Below are positions 17,733 through 26,988 of a stretch of DNA of 64,000 nt, one piece after another. Made by a program: the position numbers and the translations under genes. The stretch comes from Mycolicibacterium novocastrense (GTDB taxonomy: Bacteria > Actinomycetota > Actinomycetes > Mycobacteriales > Mycobacteriaceae): NCBI RefSeq assembly GCF_001570485.1, contig NZ_BCTA01000105.1, forward strand, positions 1 to 64,000. The letters are read 5' to 3'. Positions within the stretch are counted from its first letter, which is position 1. Each line of letters opens with the position of its first letter. The notes beneath the pieces are model-generated. The model was not told where the DNA came from. It made no database searches and worked only from the letters and a program-made list of their open reading frames with translations.

Positions 17733-18593
17733 AACGTTCAAACGCTCGTTGAAAAGCACCGCCGGCCTGGGACTCGCCGTGGCTGAGGCATACCCGGGGC
17801 AGTTTCTGTAGCTGGCGCGCCGGTTCGCCCCTTTCGGTCGTCGGGTTCGACTTCTTTTGACCAGGCCAGAGCGTCCGGATATTGCCCGACCGGCGTGAGA
17901 GAAGGGACCGTCGCCTCACACCGGCCATGGCCCGATTTCTCAAGCCATCAGACGTTGGAACTCCAGCCCGCCAGAACTGCAGTGGACACCATGGTCGTCG
18001 CATGGTCTGTCGAGACAGCGATGTCCGACCAGGGTCCGACCATTTGCGACACGCCGACCGACCACGAGGGCCAAAACCGTACCCCCTTTGTAAAGATTTC
18101 GGTAAAGATTTGTAACCGAATCGAGAAGAGGTGGGAAGCAGGCGGTGCAGCTTCGCCTGTTCGTGAACACACCTGGAAGTTGATCCGGATTCGCCCCGAC
18201 AACCCAATGATGTTCGTTCTCCCGAGCGGGCTGCCTGCGAGGTACGGCCGTTGCTGATCGCAGCCCCAATGGTTGCTCCGGTGGCGGCACCGGTGGCGGC
18301 ATCACGGCGCCTCAGCACCGGACGGCGCACCCGCCCACCGTGTTCACGGCACGGCGACGCCGGCAGCGAGTCAGTCGAGCAGCTGCTTGTGTGCGAACAG
18401 GGGATTTATGCGAAAAGTGCAGGTCAGCCAGTCGAGCGATTGCTTGGCTGCCGTCGTGTCCACCACCGGCTTCGCACTGCGGCCGGGTACGTCGACGGTC
18501 ACCGTAGCCCGCGCTAGCCTGCATCGTGGGTTGGGCGGCTGTAGTGAATAGCCCTGCAACACTTCGCCTTAACGACAGGATCAGCCCTGTCTA
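17733..18593. other. Gap without convincing genes; short direct repeat at 18090-18113
   Basis: I find no gene I would defend in these 861 bases. A long minus-strand open frame (17473-18330) is Arg-rich, has no domain and overlaps the TetR gene, so I discount it. GTAAAGATTT occurs twice at 12-bp spacing (18090 and 18102). The base composition is slightly lower in GC than the flanks. The stretch ends at the left terminus of the IS21-like element. Confidence 0.4.
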
Positions 18594-18731
18594 TGGCAGG
18601 TTGGTTTGGCCCCGGTAGGACGGTTTGCGGTGGCCCCAGCTGCGGACTCGCCGGTGTGGTTGTGACGGTTTGATCTGGCCCCAGCCCAGTGTTGATCCAT
18701 CGAACGCAGTTGCGATGGAAAGGGGCCAGGG

Positions 18732-20359
18732 GTGGAGGGTCGGGTGGAGCAGTTCGCAGCGATTCGCCGGGATTCCCGTGTGGAGGGGTTATCCATCCGG
18801 GAGTTGGCGGTCAAGTACCGGGTGCATCGCCGCACGGTGCGCCAAGCGTTGGCCAGTGCGGTGCCGCCGCCACGGAAGACCCCGGCCCGGTCGTCACCAA
18901 AGTTGGATCCGTTCAAGTTGGCGATCGATGCGATGTTGGTCGCCGATACGACCGCACCGCGCAAGCAGCGTCATACCGCGCGGCGGATCCTGCACCGGTT
19001 GATCGAGGAGTACGGCGCCACGGAGTTGTCGTATTCGACGGTGCGCGATTACGTGCGGGTGCGCCGCGCCCAGATCGATGTCGAGGCCGGTCGACGTGTC
19101 GAGGTGTTCGTGCCTCAGGAGCACCCGCCGGGTGCGGAGGCTGAGGTCGACTTCGGTGAGGTGTGGGTGATGCTGGCCGGGGTGAAGACCAAGTGCCACA
19201 TGTTTGTGTTCTGGTTGGCGCACTCCGGCAAGGCCATCCACCGGGTGTATCCCACCCAGGGCCAAGAAGCGTTCCTGGAGGGCCACATCGAGGCGTTCAC
19301 TGCGGTCGGCGGTATCCCAACCCGCCATATCCGCTACGACAACTTGACCAGTGCGGTCGCCGCGGTGCTGCATGGAACGACTGATCGGCGTCGCACCGAA
19401 AATCAACGTTGGGTTCTGTTCCGATCGCACTTCGGGTTCGACGCGTTCTATTGCCAGCCCGGTATCGCTGGCGCGCACGAAAAGGGCGGTGTGGAGGGGG
19501 AAGTGGGCCGGTTCCGGCGCAACCGGCTGACTCCGATGCCCGAAGTGGACTCACTCGCCGAGCTCAATGACCGCATCCGCGGCTGGGAAGCCGAGGACGA
19601 TGGTCGCCGTATCGCTGACCGGACTCGCACCGTCGGTGAGGATTTCGCGGGTGGATCGCTCGTCGTTGATCACGGTGCGGATGGTCAAGTACTCGGTGCC
19701 GGCGTTTCATCGGCCGCAAGGTCCGGGTTTCTCTCAGAGCGAACCAGGTGGTGGTGTTTGACGGACGCACCCCGATCGCGACCCATCCGCGCATCGCCGC
19801 CCGCACCGGAAGCTGTGTGCAGCTGGATCACTACTTGGAGGTACTCAAGATCAAGCCCGGCGCGTTGCCCGGATCTACGGCGTTGGCCGCCGCACGGGCC
19901 ACGGGGACGTTTACCTCGGCGCATGAGGCGTTCTGGGCTGCCGCTCGGCGGGTCAACGGCGATGCCGCGGGCACCCGCGAACTCATCGACGTGCTGCTGC
20001 TGCACGGCAGCATGACCGCCAGCGATGTGACCGCCGGCATCGCGGCGGCGTTGAAGGTCGGGGCGGTCAGCGCCGATGTAGTCACGCTTGAAGCTCGTCG
20101 GCATGCGGGCACCGGTGGGGCCAGTTCACACGGTCACCTTGCTGCTCACAGTGCCACGCCCGAGCATCGCGTTGTCAGTCTGCCCCAGCGCCGGTTGACC
20201 GATCCGGCCGCGGTCATCGCCGGCCTGCCGCCCGATACCCGACCGCTACCCAACGTGGGTGCCTACGACGAGCTGCTGGCCCGACGACGCAACCCCTCCG
20301 CCGAAGCGACCGCACCAGCTACCGCCCCAACGATCAGTGAAGAGAGCCACGTGTCATGA
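18732..20359 (+). pseudogene. istA: IS21-family transposase IstA, frameshifted
   Basis: The first part (to about 19645) is a normal IstA. It has the N-terminal HTH (LSIRELAVKYRVHRRTVRQAL) and the DDE core with EAEVDFGEVWV, RYDNLTSAV and AHEKGGVEGEVGRFRRN. The frame then changes. VDRSSLITVRMVKYSVPA is in the second frame (about 19650-19705), and FIGRKVRVSLRANQVVVFDG with the rest to the stop at 20359 is in the third. About 20 residues expected before VDRSS seem missing, so a small deletion and a further indel broke the gene. Its stop overlaps the istB start (ATGA). Confidence 0.85.
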
Positions 20360-21160
20360 GCCGAAGCACCACGACCGTCACCACCACCTTGCGCCGGCAA
20401 CGCGGTCTGACCGAGCCCGCGGCGCTGGCCGCGATCGACCAGGCCTGCCGACGCCTGCGCCTACCCACCATCCGCGGCGTCCTCGAAGAGGGCCTGGCTG
20501 CGGCCAACCGCGAGCAACTCTCGTACCAAGGATTTCTGGCCGAGTTGTTGCTGGCCGAATGCGACGACCGCGACCGGGCGCTCCACCGTGCGCCGTGTCA
20601 GAGCTGCCGGGTTCCCACGGCAGAAGTGGTTGGGCGACTTCGACTTCGACGCCAACCTCAACATCAACCCGGCCACCATCCACCAATTGGCCACCGGCGA
20701 CTGGATCGCCAAAGGCCAACCGCTATGCCTGATCGGCGATTCTGGGACTGGCAAGTCCCATCTGCTCATCGCACTCGGAACTGCCGCGGCCGAGCGTGGC
20801 TTCCGGGTCCGCTACACCCTGGCCACCCGGCTGGTCAATGAGCTCGTCGAGGTCGCTGACGACAAGCAGCTCACCAAAACCATCAACCGCTACGGCCGTG
20901 TCGACCTGCTGCTGCTCGACGAACTGGGCTACATGGAGCTCGACAAACGCGGTGCCGAGCTGCTGTTTCAGGTGTTGACAGAGCGCGAGGAGAAGAACGC
21001 CATCGCCATCGCCAGCAATGAAGCCTTCTCTGGATGGACCAAGACCTTCACCGACCCGCGCTTGTGCGCCGCCATCGTCGACCGGCTGACGTTCGGGGGC
21101 ACCATCATCGAGACCGGCACCCACTCCTACCGCCTTGCCCACACACGAGCTGCTATGTGA
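20356..21160 (+). pseudogene. istB: IS21-family helper ATPase IstB, frameshifted
   Basis: The N-terminal part (20356 to about 20580) matches IstB, including RRLRLPTIRGVLEEGLAAANREQLSYQGFLAELLLAECDDRDR. An apparent extra G near 20579 shifts the frame. The remainder continues from about 20580 to 21160 in another frame with QKWLGDFDF, the Walker A GDSGTGKSHLL, Walker B VDLLLLDELGY and the C-terminal IIETGTHSYRLA. Joined, it would be a near-full-length ATPase of about 268 residues. Both transposition genes are therefore broken and the copy is unlikely to move by itself. Confidence 0.85.
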
Positions 21161-21791
21161 TCGCAACAAACAGCCGATCACTGGTCACGATCTGCACACC
21201 GATCAAGCCCAGATCAGCCAGACGGTCATCGGTGACTTGGGACGTCGCGTCGGCCACGAGCGCGGTCCGATAGTCGCGTTCGGAAGCATCGAACAACGTC
21301 GCGCGCGGACAATCTGGCAAATTGCAGCCAGCAACGACAACGGTATTCACGTCGTACTGGCGAAGAACATCCTCAGCCACGGTGCGGTGAAACACCGACC
21401 AACGCGGCTTGAAGATGACGTACTCTCGGGGACCAATCTGCTGAGCCTGCGATGCGCGCAGTGCAGGCCAATCCAACGGCACTGGCCGTCCCAGAAGGCC
21501 TGCGACGATATCGGCGCCTACCGTGCCCGGGGCAACTAACCGTTGTCCAGCTTCGATCGACGCTCGCCGGATCAGGTCGACATCGCTACTGCCAGGCTCA
21601 TAACAGCGCACCGCATGCACAACCGGTCGGTTTCGTTCCCGGAAAGCCTGGGCTACCCGCGCCATCACAGGAACCAACTCGGCAGTCCCCTCGACTGCGC
21701 CTGCACCCTCTACGAAGTCGTTCTGCACATCGATCAACACCAGAGCCGATCGATCCCAATCGGGTCGAAGATAGTCCACCGAATAAGTCAC
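21153..21791 (-). CDS. Isochorismatase-family cysteine hydrolase
   Basis: The 212-residue protein shows the catalytic triad of the family: Asp in ALVLIDVQNDFVEG, Lys in VIFKPRWSVF and Cys in VVVAGCNLPDCPRATLFDASERDY. Members hydrolyse isochorismate, nicotinamide or other amides; the substrate cannot be told. The GTG at 21791 is chosen because the upstream open frame is Arg/Pro-rich and antisense to mgtC. Its 3' end overlaps the istB 3' end by eight bases, so a transposition junction runs at or through its C-terminus. It lies 35 bp downstream of the mgtC-like gene on the same strand. Confidence 0.82.
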   Translation of the reverse strand: MTYSVDYLRPDWDRSALVLIDVQNDFVEGAGAVEGTAELVPVMARVAQAFRERNRPVVHAVRCYEPGSSDVDLIRRASIEAGQRLVAPGTVGADIVAGLLGRPVPLDWPALRASQAQQIGPREYVIFKPRWSVFHRTVAEDVLRQYDVNTVVVAGCNLPDCPRATLFDASERDYRTALVADATSQVTDDRLADLGLIGVQIVTSDRLFVAIT

Positions 21792-21826
21792 TGCGCCATC
21801 ATCCAAGAGGCCAAACCAAGCGGGTG

Positions 21827-22564
21827 TTAGTTGGTGTCGTCGTGGAGTTGATCTACTCGTGAGACGCCGTCGATACTGGCCAAGAGGCGGCTGGCGTCGA
21901 AGACCCGCGATCCTGACAAGGTCATCGTGATTCCGACGTCGCCCGCTGTCTGCAGGGGCGGGCCGGGGTTTGCTGCGGTGTCGGTGGCCAGCGAGGTTAG
22001 GTGCCAGCCCTGGTGATCGCAGACCTCCAGAAGCGTGCGAAGGATTCCGCGGCCATCTTGGTAAATGACGTGTAGCTGAGCTGATCCCGGCATCCGGGTG
22101 GTGATCTTGCGTACCAACGGTGCGATCCCGATGACGATGGTGAGGTGCAGGACTGTCACCACGATCGCTAACAGCAGCAGCCCAGCGGCGGCGGCCATAC
22201 CGATGGCGGCAGATTCCCATATGGCTGCTGCAGTGGTGAGTCCGATGACCGCGCCGCGGCGGGTGATGATGATGCCAGCGCCGAGGAATCCGATTCCGGA
22301 GACGATTTGGGCGGCGACTCGGGAAGGGTCGAGGATCACCGCACCAGCGGTGATCACGTCGGCGAACCCGTACTTGCTGACCAATAGGATCAGGGCTGCG
22401 GAGGTACCCACGATCGTTTGGGTACGTAAACCGGCACTCTTACCGCGAATTTCGCGTTCCAGTCCGATCAGAGCGGTCAGTCCGAAAGCTGCGACCAACT
22501 CGATGATTTGGTGGATTCCTTGTCCGGATCCAGTGAAAAAGCTATCAGCTAACCAGGTAGTCAT
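21827..22564 (-). CDS. mgtC: MgtC/SapB-family membrane protein
   Basis: The 245-residue protein has the MgtC core: ELVAAFGLTALIGLEREIRGKSAGLRTQTIVGTSAALILLVS, then VAAQIVSGIGFLGAGIIITRRGAVIGLTTAAAIWESAAIGMAAAAG. It has about five helices and a C-terminal ACT-like domain (LHVIYQDGRGILRTLLEVCDHQGW). MgtC proteins act in magnesium limitation and, in some pathogens, in intracellular survival. An alternative GTG at 22597 adds 11 residues. It lies between the IS21 remnant and the IS3 element, so it is probably passenger cargo. Confidence 0.88.
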   Translation of the reverse strand: MTTWLADSFFTGSGQGIHQIIELVAAFGLTALIGLEREIRGKSAGLRTQTIVGTSAALILLVSKYGFADVITAGAVILDPSRVAAQIVSGIGFLGAGIIITRRGAVIGLTTAAAIWESAAIGMAAAAGLLLLAIVVTVLHLTIVIGIAPLVRKITTRMPGSAQLHVIYQDGRGILRTLLEVCDHQGWHLTSLATDTAANPGPPLQTAGDVGITMTLSGSRVFDASRLLASIDGVSRVDQLHDDTN

Positions 22565-22702
22565 AGCTTCGACGATAATCAGCAGCCCGCCAACCACAAT
22601 CGTCGCAATCTTGCTGTGTCAATTCAAACCGCGCAGCGCACACACCCAGAACTACATCTGATGTCGGCCTTCCCGCACGCCGGAATTACCAGTGAACTCC
22701 AG

Positions 22703-22803
22703 CTACGGCGACAGATCACTCGGATTCACGTCTGCCGCCGCTTCACCAAGGATCTTCAACCGACCTCCGTCCAGAGCGACTGACAACTGCACTACAGGCC
22801 TGG
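22703..22803 (-). pseudogene. 3' fragment of an unidentified gene cut at the IS3 insertion
   Basis: Reading the minus strand towards the stop at 22703-22705 gives about 33 protein-like codons, ending LKILGEAAADVNPSDLSP. The frame is cut at 22803 by the IS3 end. With the IS3 removed it meets a stop at once inside the IS21 terminal repeat. It is probably a gene end captured next to the IS21 terminus. I cannot name the family. Confidence 0.35.
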
Positions 22804-22854
22804 TGACACCTCCCGGCGAGTCCGGAGGCTCCCGATCTTGGGAGGATCTGAGTC

Positions 22855-23116
22855 ATGGGACGTCCGAGCAAGTATCCCGACGAGTTGCGTGAGCGTGCGG
22901 TGCGCATGGTCGCCGAGGTGCGTCCGCAATACCCGTCGCAGTGGGCGGCGATCACCGCGGTCGCCGGCATGTTGGGGATCGGCACACCCGAGACTCTGCG
23001 GACCTGGATTCGACGCTCGGAGGTCGACACCGGGCAGCGTCCCGGGGTGACGACACAGATGGCCGAGGAGAACAAGGCGCTGCGCAAAGAGATCGCCGAG
23101 CTGCGTCGGGCCAACG
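22855..23116 (+). pseudogene. IS3-family orfA, 5' part, interrupted (3' part at 26925-26992)
   Basis: The ATG at 22855 follows GGGAGGA and encodes a transposase HTH (SKYPDELRERAVRMVAEV, MLGIGTPETLRTWIRR). A leucine-zipper start follows (AEENKALRKEIAELRRAN), at which point the inserted transposon cuts the gene. The expected continuation EILKAAAIFFGAELDRP appears after 26925. orfA would end at 26992, overlapping the orfB frame, where IS3 elements use a -1 frameshift. The short tail read through the junction (LGRTELLVA) is foreign. Confidence 0.88.
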
Positions 23117-23575
23117 TTATCTTGGGCCGGACGGAACTTTTGGTGGCTTGACCTTTATTTTTGCGTCGTGGACGGTGTCTGTGACGGGGGTCGCGGCGAT
23201 GCGGTTGGCGCGCAGTTGTCCGTGCAGGTGCGCGATCTGGTCGCGTAGGTGACGGTTGTCGTTGTCGAGTTCCCGGATGCGTTCGTGGGCCAGGCTGAGG
23301 CGTTGGCGCAGTGAGGCTTCGGAGCTGCGTTCGACTTGGGGGGCTGCGGGTTCGCTCGGATGGGGTGCGGCACTGAGTTGGCGGAGTTGGTCACGGAGTT
23401 CGGGTTGGGCATACAGCCAGGAGCGGGAGACGCCGGCGTGGGCGGCGATCTGGGTGACGGTGCGCTGTTGGCCGGTGTCACCGAGGTCTTGGAGGGCTCG
23501 GCGGGCGCGTTCAAGGGTCTCGTCCCGGCGGCGTTGGGCCGCGGCGATGAGGTGGTGGCTATTGTCAGGGCGCAT
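23117..23575 (-). CDS. tnpC: TnpC-like small transposition protein (DUF6262-like)
   Basis: The 152-residue protein starts at MRPDNSHHLI. It has an HTH segment (VTQIAAHAGVSRSWLYAQPEL, about residues 43-63) and a C-terminal coiled coil (LRQRLSLAHERIRELDNDNRHLRDQIAHLHGQL). This is the architecture of TnpC, the auxiliary and orientation factor of Tn554-type elements. Its stop codon is part of the terminal TTATCT of the element. It overlaps the 3' end of tnpB by 11 bases, in the same operon. Confidence 0.8.
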   Translation of the reverse strand: MRPDNSHHLIAAAQRRRDETLERARRALQDLGDTGQQRTVTQIAAHAGVSRSWLYAQPELRDQLRQLSAAPHPSEPAAPQVERSSEASLRQRLSLAHERIRELDNDNRHLRDQIAHLHGQLRANRIAATPVTDTVHDAKIKVKPPKVPSGPR

Positions 23576-25820
23576 CGGATGAGTCCTTCCCACAGCATGT
23601 TTGGCCGTCTGCCGCGGCGCATCGGCAGTCGGGGTGCTCGGTATTGAGGGTGGAGATGATGGTGAGCAGGTTGGTTTCGACGGTGCGGTTCATTTCGGCC
23701 AGGCGGGTGTGGCCGTCGGATTCGGCGCGGGCGATCAATGCGCGGGTGTCCTCGAGTTGGCGGCGGTGCTGCGGCAGGAATTCGGCGGTCGTGACAAACA
23801 GTGGGCAGGTCAAACACGCGTTGGCGTGTGGGCACGATTTCTGCAGCGGCAGCCCGCAATAGCCGTTGGGCAGCGTCATGGTCGCGCGGGCCAGGTTCTG
23901 CTTCATCCACTCACCATCGGCGAGCGGCCCATCGATCGTGATGTCGACGGGCTCACCGCGGATGTTGATCTTCTGGGCGCGTTCCCACTGGGCGCGGACG
24001 GTGCTGTCGGCCAGCCGGGCATACACCGCAGTCATGGTGTGGCTGGTGTGATCGAGCAGCCGCCGAACCACTTCTTGTGGCACGTCATGGTTGATCCACC
24101 GAGTCGCCGCGGTATGCCGGAACTGGTGGGCGGTGACATGGACTGGCTGGCCGAGTTCGTCTGTGAAGCCACATGTTTGCAGCCACTGGCCGAGCTGGAG
24201 GTGGAACGTCGCAGTCGGGATGGGCAGGCGGCCGTCGGGGTTGGCGCTACCGCGCGGCAACAGCACGGCGGTGGTGGGGAACCGTGTCCGGGTGCGCGTC
24301 TGCTGCGCCTGGATCAGGGTGGCCAGCTCGTCATCGATGGGCACGACCGCTTCGCGGCGCATCTTGTGGTTGCGGTAGCGCAGATAGACTGCGCCCTGCG
24401 GGTCGCGGATCAAACAGTCCAACGCCAACCGGGTGGCATCCCCGATGCGCAGTCCGGTGCGGATGAGGATCTCCACGAGCAGCCGGATCCGCGGGTCGCT
24501 GATCCGATCGAGGTTGGCCGGGCTTTCGAGTTGATGCATGACGAACTCGGGAATCGCCCGCGGTGCGGGTGTCTGGTCGCGGCGGGGCTGGTCGCTGGGA
24601 TAGAGCTGCACGTCCGCGGGCAGCGACGCCCACCGGTGCTGGCGCACGGCGTGCAGGAAGCCGGTCACCGCGCCGATGTCGGTGCTACGGGTCTTGGGGT
24701 GCGCAATCTCGACGGCCAGCCGGGCCAGGTAGGCCTCCAGCGCTGCCCGGTCCAGCGTGCCCGGGCCGGCCGAGTTCGCCAACCCGGGCGTGAACCGCGA
24801 GAAGCGCACAATGGCGATACGGTCCTTGCGCAGCTGGCCCAGCCCGATCCCACACGACATGCGCCAGCGGCACCACCGCTTGGCCAAATCCCGCAACCAG
24901 ACTGGTTGCACCGCAGTGAAATCCAGACAGGCGCCGTCGTGGCCGGCGATTCCGAGGCGGCGCAACAGCCACACGTTACGTTGGTATTCGCTGTCCCAGC
25001 CTGTCCCGTCACGCAGGTCGAGCAGGCAGTCGATCGCGTAGCTCAGAAACGCACGGGGGCTGTGCAGGGCGGCTCCTGCGGGCAGCCCGGCCAGCCATTC
25101 AGTCAGCGGACGCTCCAACAGCGACTCGGCGCCGCTGGCGGCCAGATGATCCAGCAGCGGCTTGATGGAACGCGGCGTGGTGCGGGTCCGCTTGGCATCG
25201 ACCCGGCATTGCAGTCCGTAGCCGATCTCCAGCCGCAGCGCCGGCGGTAGCGCCCGCAAGTCGAAACGGTCCTCGCCGTAGCTGGCGCAGTACGCGATGA
25301 ACTCGGCGGTCGGCGGGCGGCCCCGCAGCCGCCACCGAACGTGGTGCGACCGGCACCAGCCCCCATCCAGTTCCGCCCACAACACACACCCCGGTAGCGC
25401 ACACACCGGCGTCGGTGCCTCGGCAAGCACCGGGCGCCACTGATCCAGTGGTGGCCGACCGCACTTGTCCCAAAGTTGGGAATGCTTGTAGCACAACTGA
25501 TATCGGTGCTGACCGAACCCACACTCAGCCGCCAGACAAGGTTGAAGCGGTCGATGACCCATCACCGCGGGATCCGCGGTCTGCGCCCACTCCCGCCGGT
25601 CCGGGCGACCGGCCTGTTTCCAGCGGGCCAGGTGCGCCAAACACAGCCCGCCGTATCGGCTGGAGTGCACACACCCGGGCACCGCACACGCAGGCGACCC
25701 GAGGATGGGATCACCCACTGCGGGCACCAACACCGCGGCCCGGAACTCCGGACGCACCACCGTATCCAGGCGCTCGACCAGCGTCGACCCGGGTGCGCCG
25801 GCCAGCGCCCCGACGCTCAC
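23565..25820 (-). CDS. tnpB: TnpB-like tyrosine recombinase of a Tn554-like element
   Basis: The 751-residue protein starts at the GTG overlapping the tnpA stop (GTGA). The N-terminal third has Cys/His pairs (CAVPGCVHSSRYGGLCLAHLARW and two repeats of that kind). The recombinase domain shows the complete active site: Arg in RTGLRIGDATRLALD, His-x-x-Arg in HQFRHTAATRW, His in RLLDHTSHTM and the Tyr nucleophile in AVYARLAD. A C-terminal Cys cluster (CGLPLQKSCPHANACLTC) is typical of the family. This gene looks intact. Confidence 0.88.
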   Translation of the reverse strand: MSVGALAGAPGSTLVERLDTVVRPEFRAAVLVPAVGDPILGSPACAVPGCVHSSRYGGLCLAHLARWKQAGRPDRREWAQTADPAVMGHRPLQPCLAAECGFGQHRYQLCYKHSQLWDKCGRPPLDQWRPVLAEAPTPVCALPGCVLWAELDGGWCRSHHVRWRLRGRPPTAEFIAYCASYGEDRFDLRALPPALRLEIGYGLQCRVDAKRTRTTPRSIKPLLDHLAASGAESLLERPLTEWLAGLPAGAALHSPRAFLSYAIDCLLDLRDGTGWDSEYQRNVWLLRRLGIAGHDGACLDFTAVQPVWLRDLAKRWCRWRMSCGIGLGQLRKDRIAIVRFSRFTPGLANSAGPGTLDRAALEAYLARLAVEIAHPKTRSTDIGAVTGFLHAVRQHRWASLPADVQLYPSDQPRRDQTPAPRAIPEFVMHQLESPANLDRISDPRIRLLVEILIRTGLRIGDATRLALDCLIRDPQGAVYLRYRNHKMRREAVVPIDDELATLIQAQQTRTRTRFPTTAVLLPRGSANPDGRLPIPTATFHLQLGQWLQTCGFTDELGQPVHVTAHQFRHTAATRWINHDVPQEVVRRLLDHTSHTMTAVYARLADSTVRAQWERAQKINIRGEPVDITIDGPLADGEWMKQNLARATMTLPNGYCGLPLQKSCPHANACLTCPLFVTTAEFLPQHRRQLEDTRALIARAESDGHTRLAEMNRTVETNLLTIISTLNTEHPDCRCAAADGQTCCGKDSSDAP

Positions 25821-26830
25821 CGCAGCTCGTCCTGATCCGTCAGCCACCCCGCGGCCACCAACGCACGGCGAGCGTCATACGAGTGCCGAAAAGTATGTGG
25901 CCCGAACGAGATTGCGGTCCGTTCCCGAATCCGGCATACCAGGTCATAGACACTGGCACACGTCAGCGGATGCCCGGTCGGTCCCGACCACAGGTTGACG
26001 AACACGTAGTCACTGTCCAGGTCGCCGTACTCGGTGTGCAGATAATCGGCGTAGAGCCGGATCACCCCGGCCCCCACCGGCACCCGCCGACCACCCACCC
26101 CCTTGGCCCGCGCACCGTTGGCGTTGCGCCGCGGGACCACTGACACCAACCGGGCGGCGGCGTCGATATCGCTGTGCCGCAACCCCAGCGCCTCACCAAT
26201 CCGCAACCCCGACGCAGCCAGCACAGAGAACAGGAACTGGTCACGCAGCCGATCACAGGCCGCTACGATCGTCGCGATCTGCTCGGCATCCAACGTTTCA
26301 GGGATGCGCCGATCGGCTCGTAGCCGGATCCGACGGCTGCGTTCCGGTCGAGCTCCCAAGTGCGCCAACAGCGGACGCCACGATCCACCACGTGTTCCGC
26401 GCCGCTGCCAGGTCGTCAACAGATCACCCAAGTCCACCCCGTGACGTTGATGAAACTCGTAGAACGCCGAGATCGCCGACAGCTTCCGGTTCACCGTCGC
26501 CTCCGTGCAGACACTGTCCGCCGTCGGCAGCGCCGCGACGTTACCCAGCCGTGCGCCGCCCGGCAGCCGCAGCCACGCCACGAACCGGCCCACGTCCTCC
26601 AGCCGCACCTGCGACCACACCAGGCCACGCTGGTCGAGGAACTCAAACCAGTCCCGCAGGTCATGCGCATACGCCTTGACCGTGTTCGGTGAGCGCTCCA
26701 CGGCATGCAGATGCGACAAGAACGCCTCGGCCGGCTCGACCACCACAAAATCGCGATCGAGCAGCGTCCACGACTGACGATCACCAAACGGCATCACCAC
26801 CGGCTGCACCCGCAGCCCAGGACACGTCAT
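25817..26830 (-). CDS. tnpA: TnpA-like tyrosine recombinase with the Tyr-bearing segment deleted
   Basis: The 337-residue protein (ATG at 26830; in-frame alternatives at 26857 and 26794) has a SAM-like N-terminal domain (SPNTVKAYAHDLRDWFEFL), Arg in ASGLRIGEALGLRHSDID, and HTFRHSY. Immediately after HSY it jumps to DARRALVAAGWLTDQDE. In relatives that final string follows the LGHxxxxTTxxTYGHL segment holding the second His and the Tyr nucleophile. About 35-40 residues therefore appear lost by an in-frame deletion, and the enzyme should be unable to cleave DNA. The gene is coupled to tnpB. Confidence 0.8.
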   Translation of the reverse strand: MTCPGLRVQPVVMPFGDRQSWTLLDRDFVVVEPAEAFLSHLHAVERSPNTVKAYAHDLRDWFEFLDQRGLVWSQVRLEDVGRFVAWLRLPGGARLGNVAALPTADSVCTEATVNRKLSAISAFYEFHQRHGVDLGDLLTTWQRRGTRGGSWRPLLAHLGARPERSRRIRLRADRRIPETLDAEQIATIVAACDRLRDQFLFSVLAASGLRIGEALGLRHSDIDAAARLVSVVPRRNANGARAKGVGGRRVPVGAGVIRLYADYLHTEYGDLDSDYVFVNLWSGPTGHPLTCASVYDLVCRIRERTAISFGPHTFRHSYDARRALVAAGWLTDQDELR

Positions 26831-26988
26831 AGACACCGAAGATAACCAGTCCACCACGCATTTCCCGACACCTCAGCCAGCGTGTCGTCTACATCGTGGA
26901 CAGTCTGCTCAGGCCCTCAGATAACCAATGAGATCTTGAAAGCAGCGGCGATTTTCTTCGGGGCCGAGCTCGACCGGCCCGGGAGACG

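Larger units (their letters stand above)
23117..26924 (-). mobile_element. Tn554-like three-gene (tnpA-tnpB-tnpC) transposon inserted in IS3 orfA
   Basis: The element begins TTATCT at 23117 and ends AGATAA at 26924, a 6-bp inverted repeat followed on each side by related GGGCC-containing sequence. It carries, on the minus strand, two tyrosine recombinases and a small HTH/coiled-coil protein in the order and relative sizes of Tn554 tnpA, tnpB and tnpC. It carries no resistance or other cargo. The flanking hexamers are CCAACG (left) and CCAATG (right). That small mismatch fits the Tn554 habit of carrying one core hexamer from the previous site rather than making a true duplication. Confidence 0.82.

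Noticed and set aside
17473..18330. A 285-codon minus-strand open frame in the gap before the IS21-like element
   Set aside because: It overlaps the TetR gene, is Arg/Ser-rich and has no recognisable fold.
22598..22803. M-box or cobalamin riboswitch upstream of mgtC
   Set aside because: The conserved cores of these riboswitches were not found; the segment reads better as a gene fragment cut by IS3.
23601..25250. A 549-codon plus-strand open frame opposite tnpB
   Set aside because: It is the shadow of the tyrosine recombinase, whose catalytic residues are all on the minus strand.
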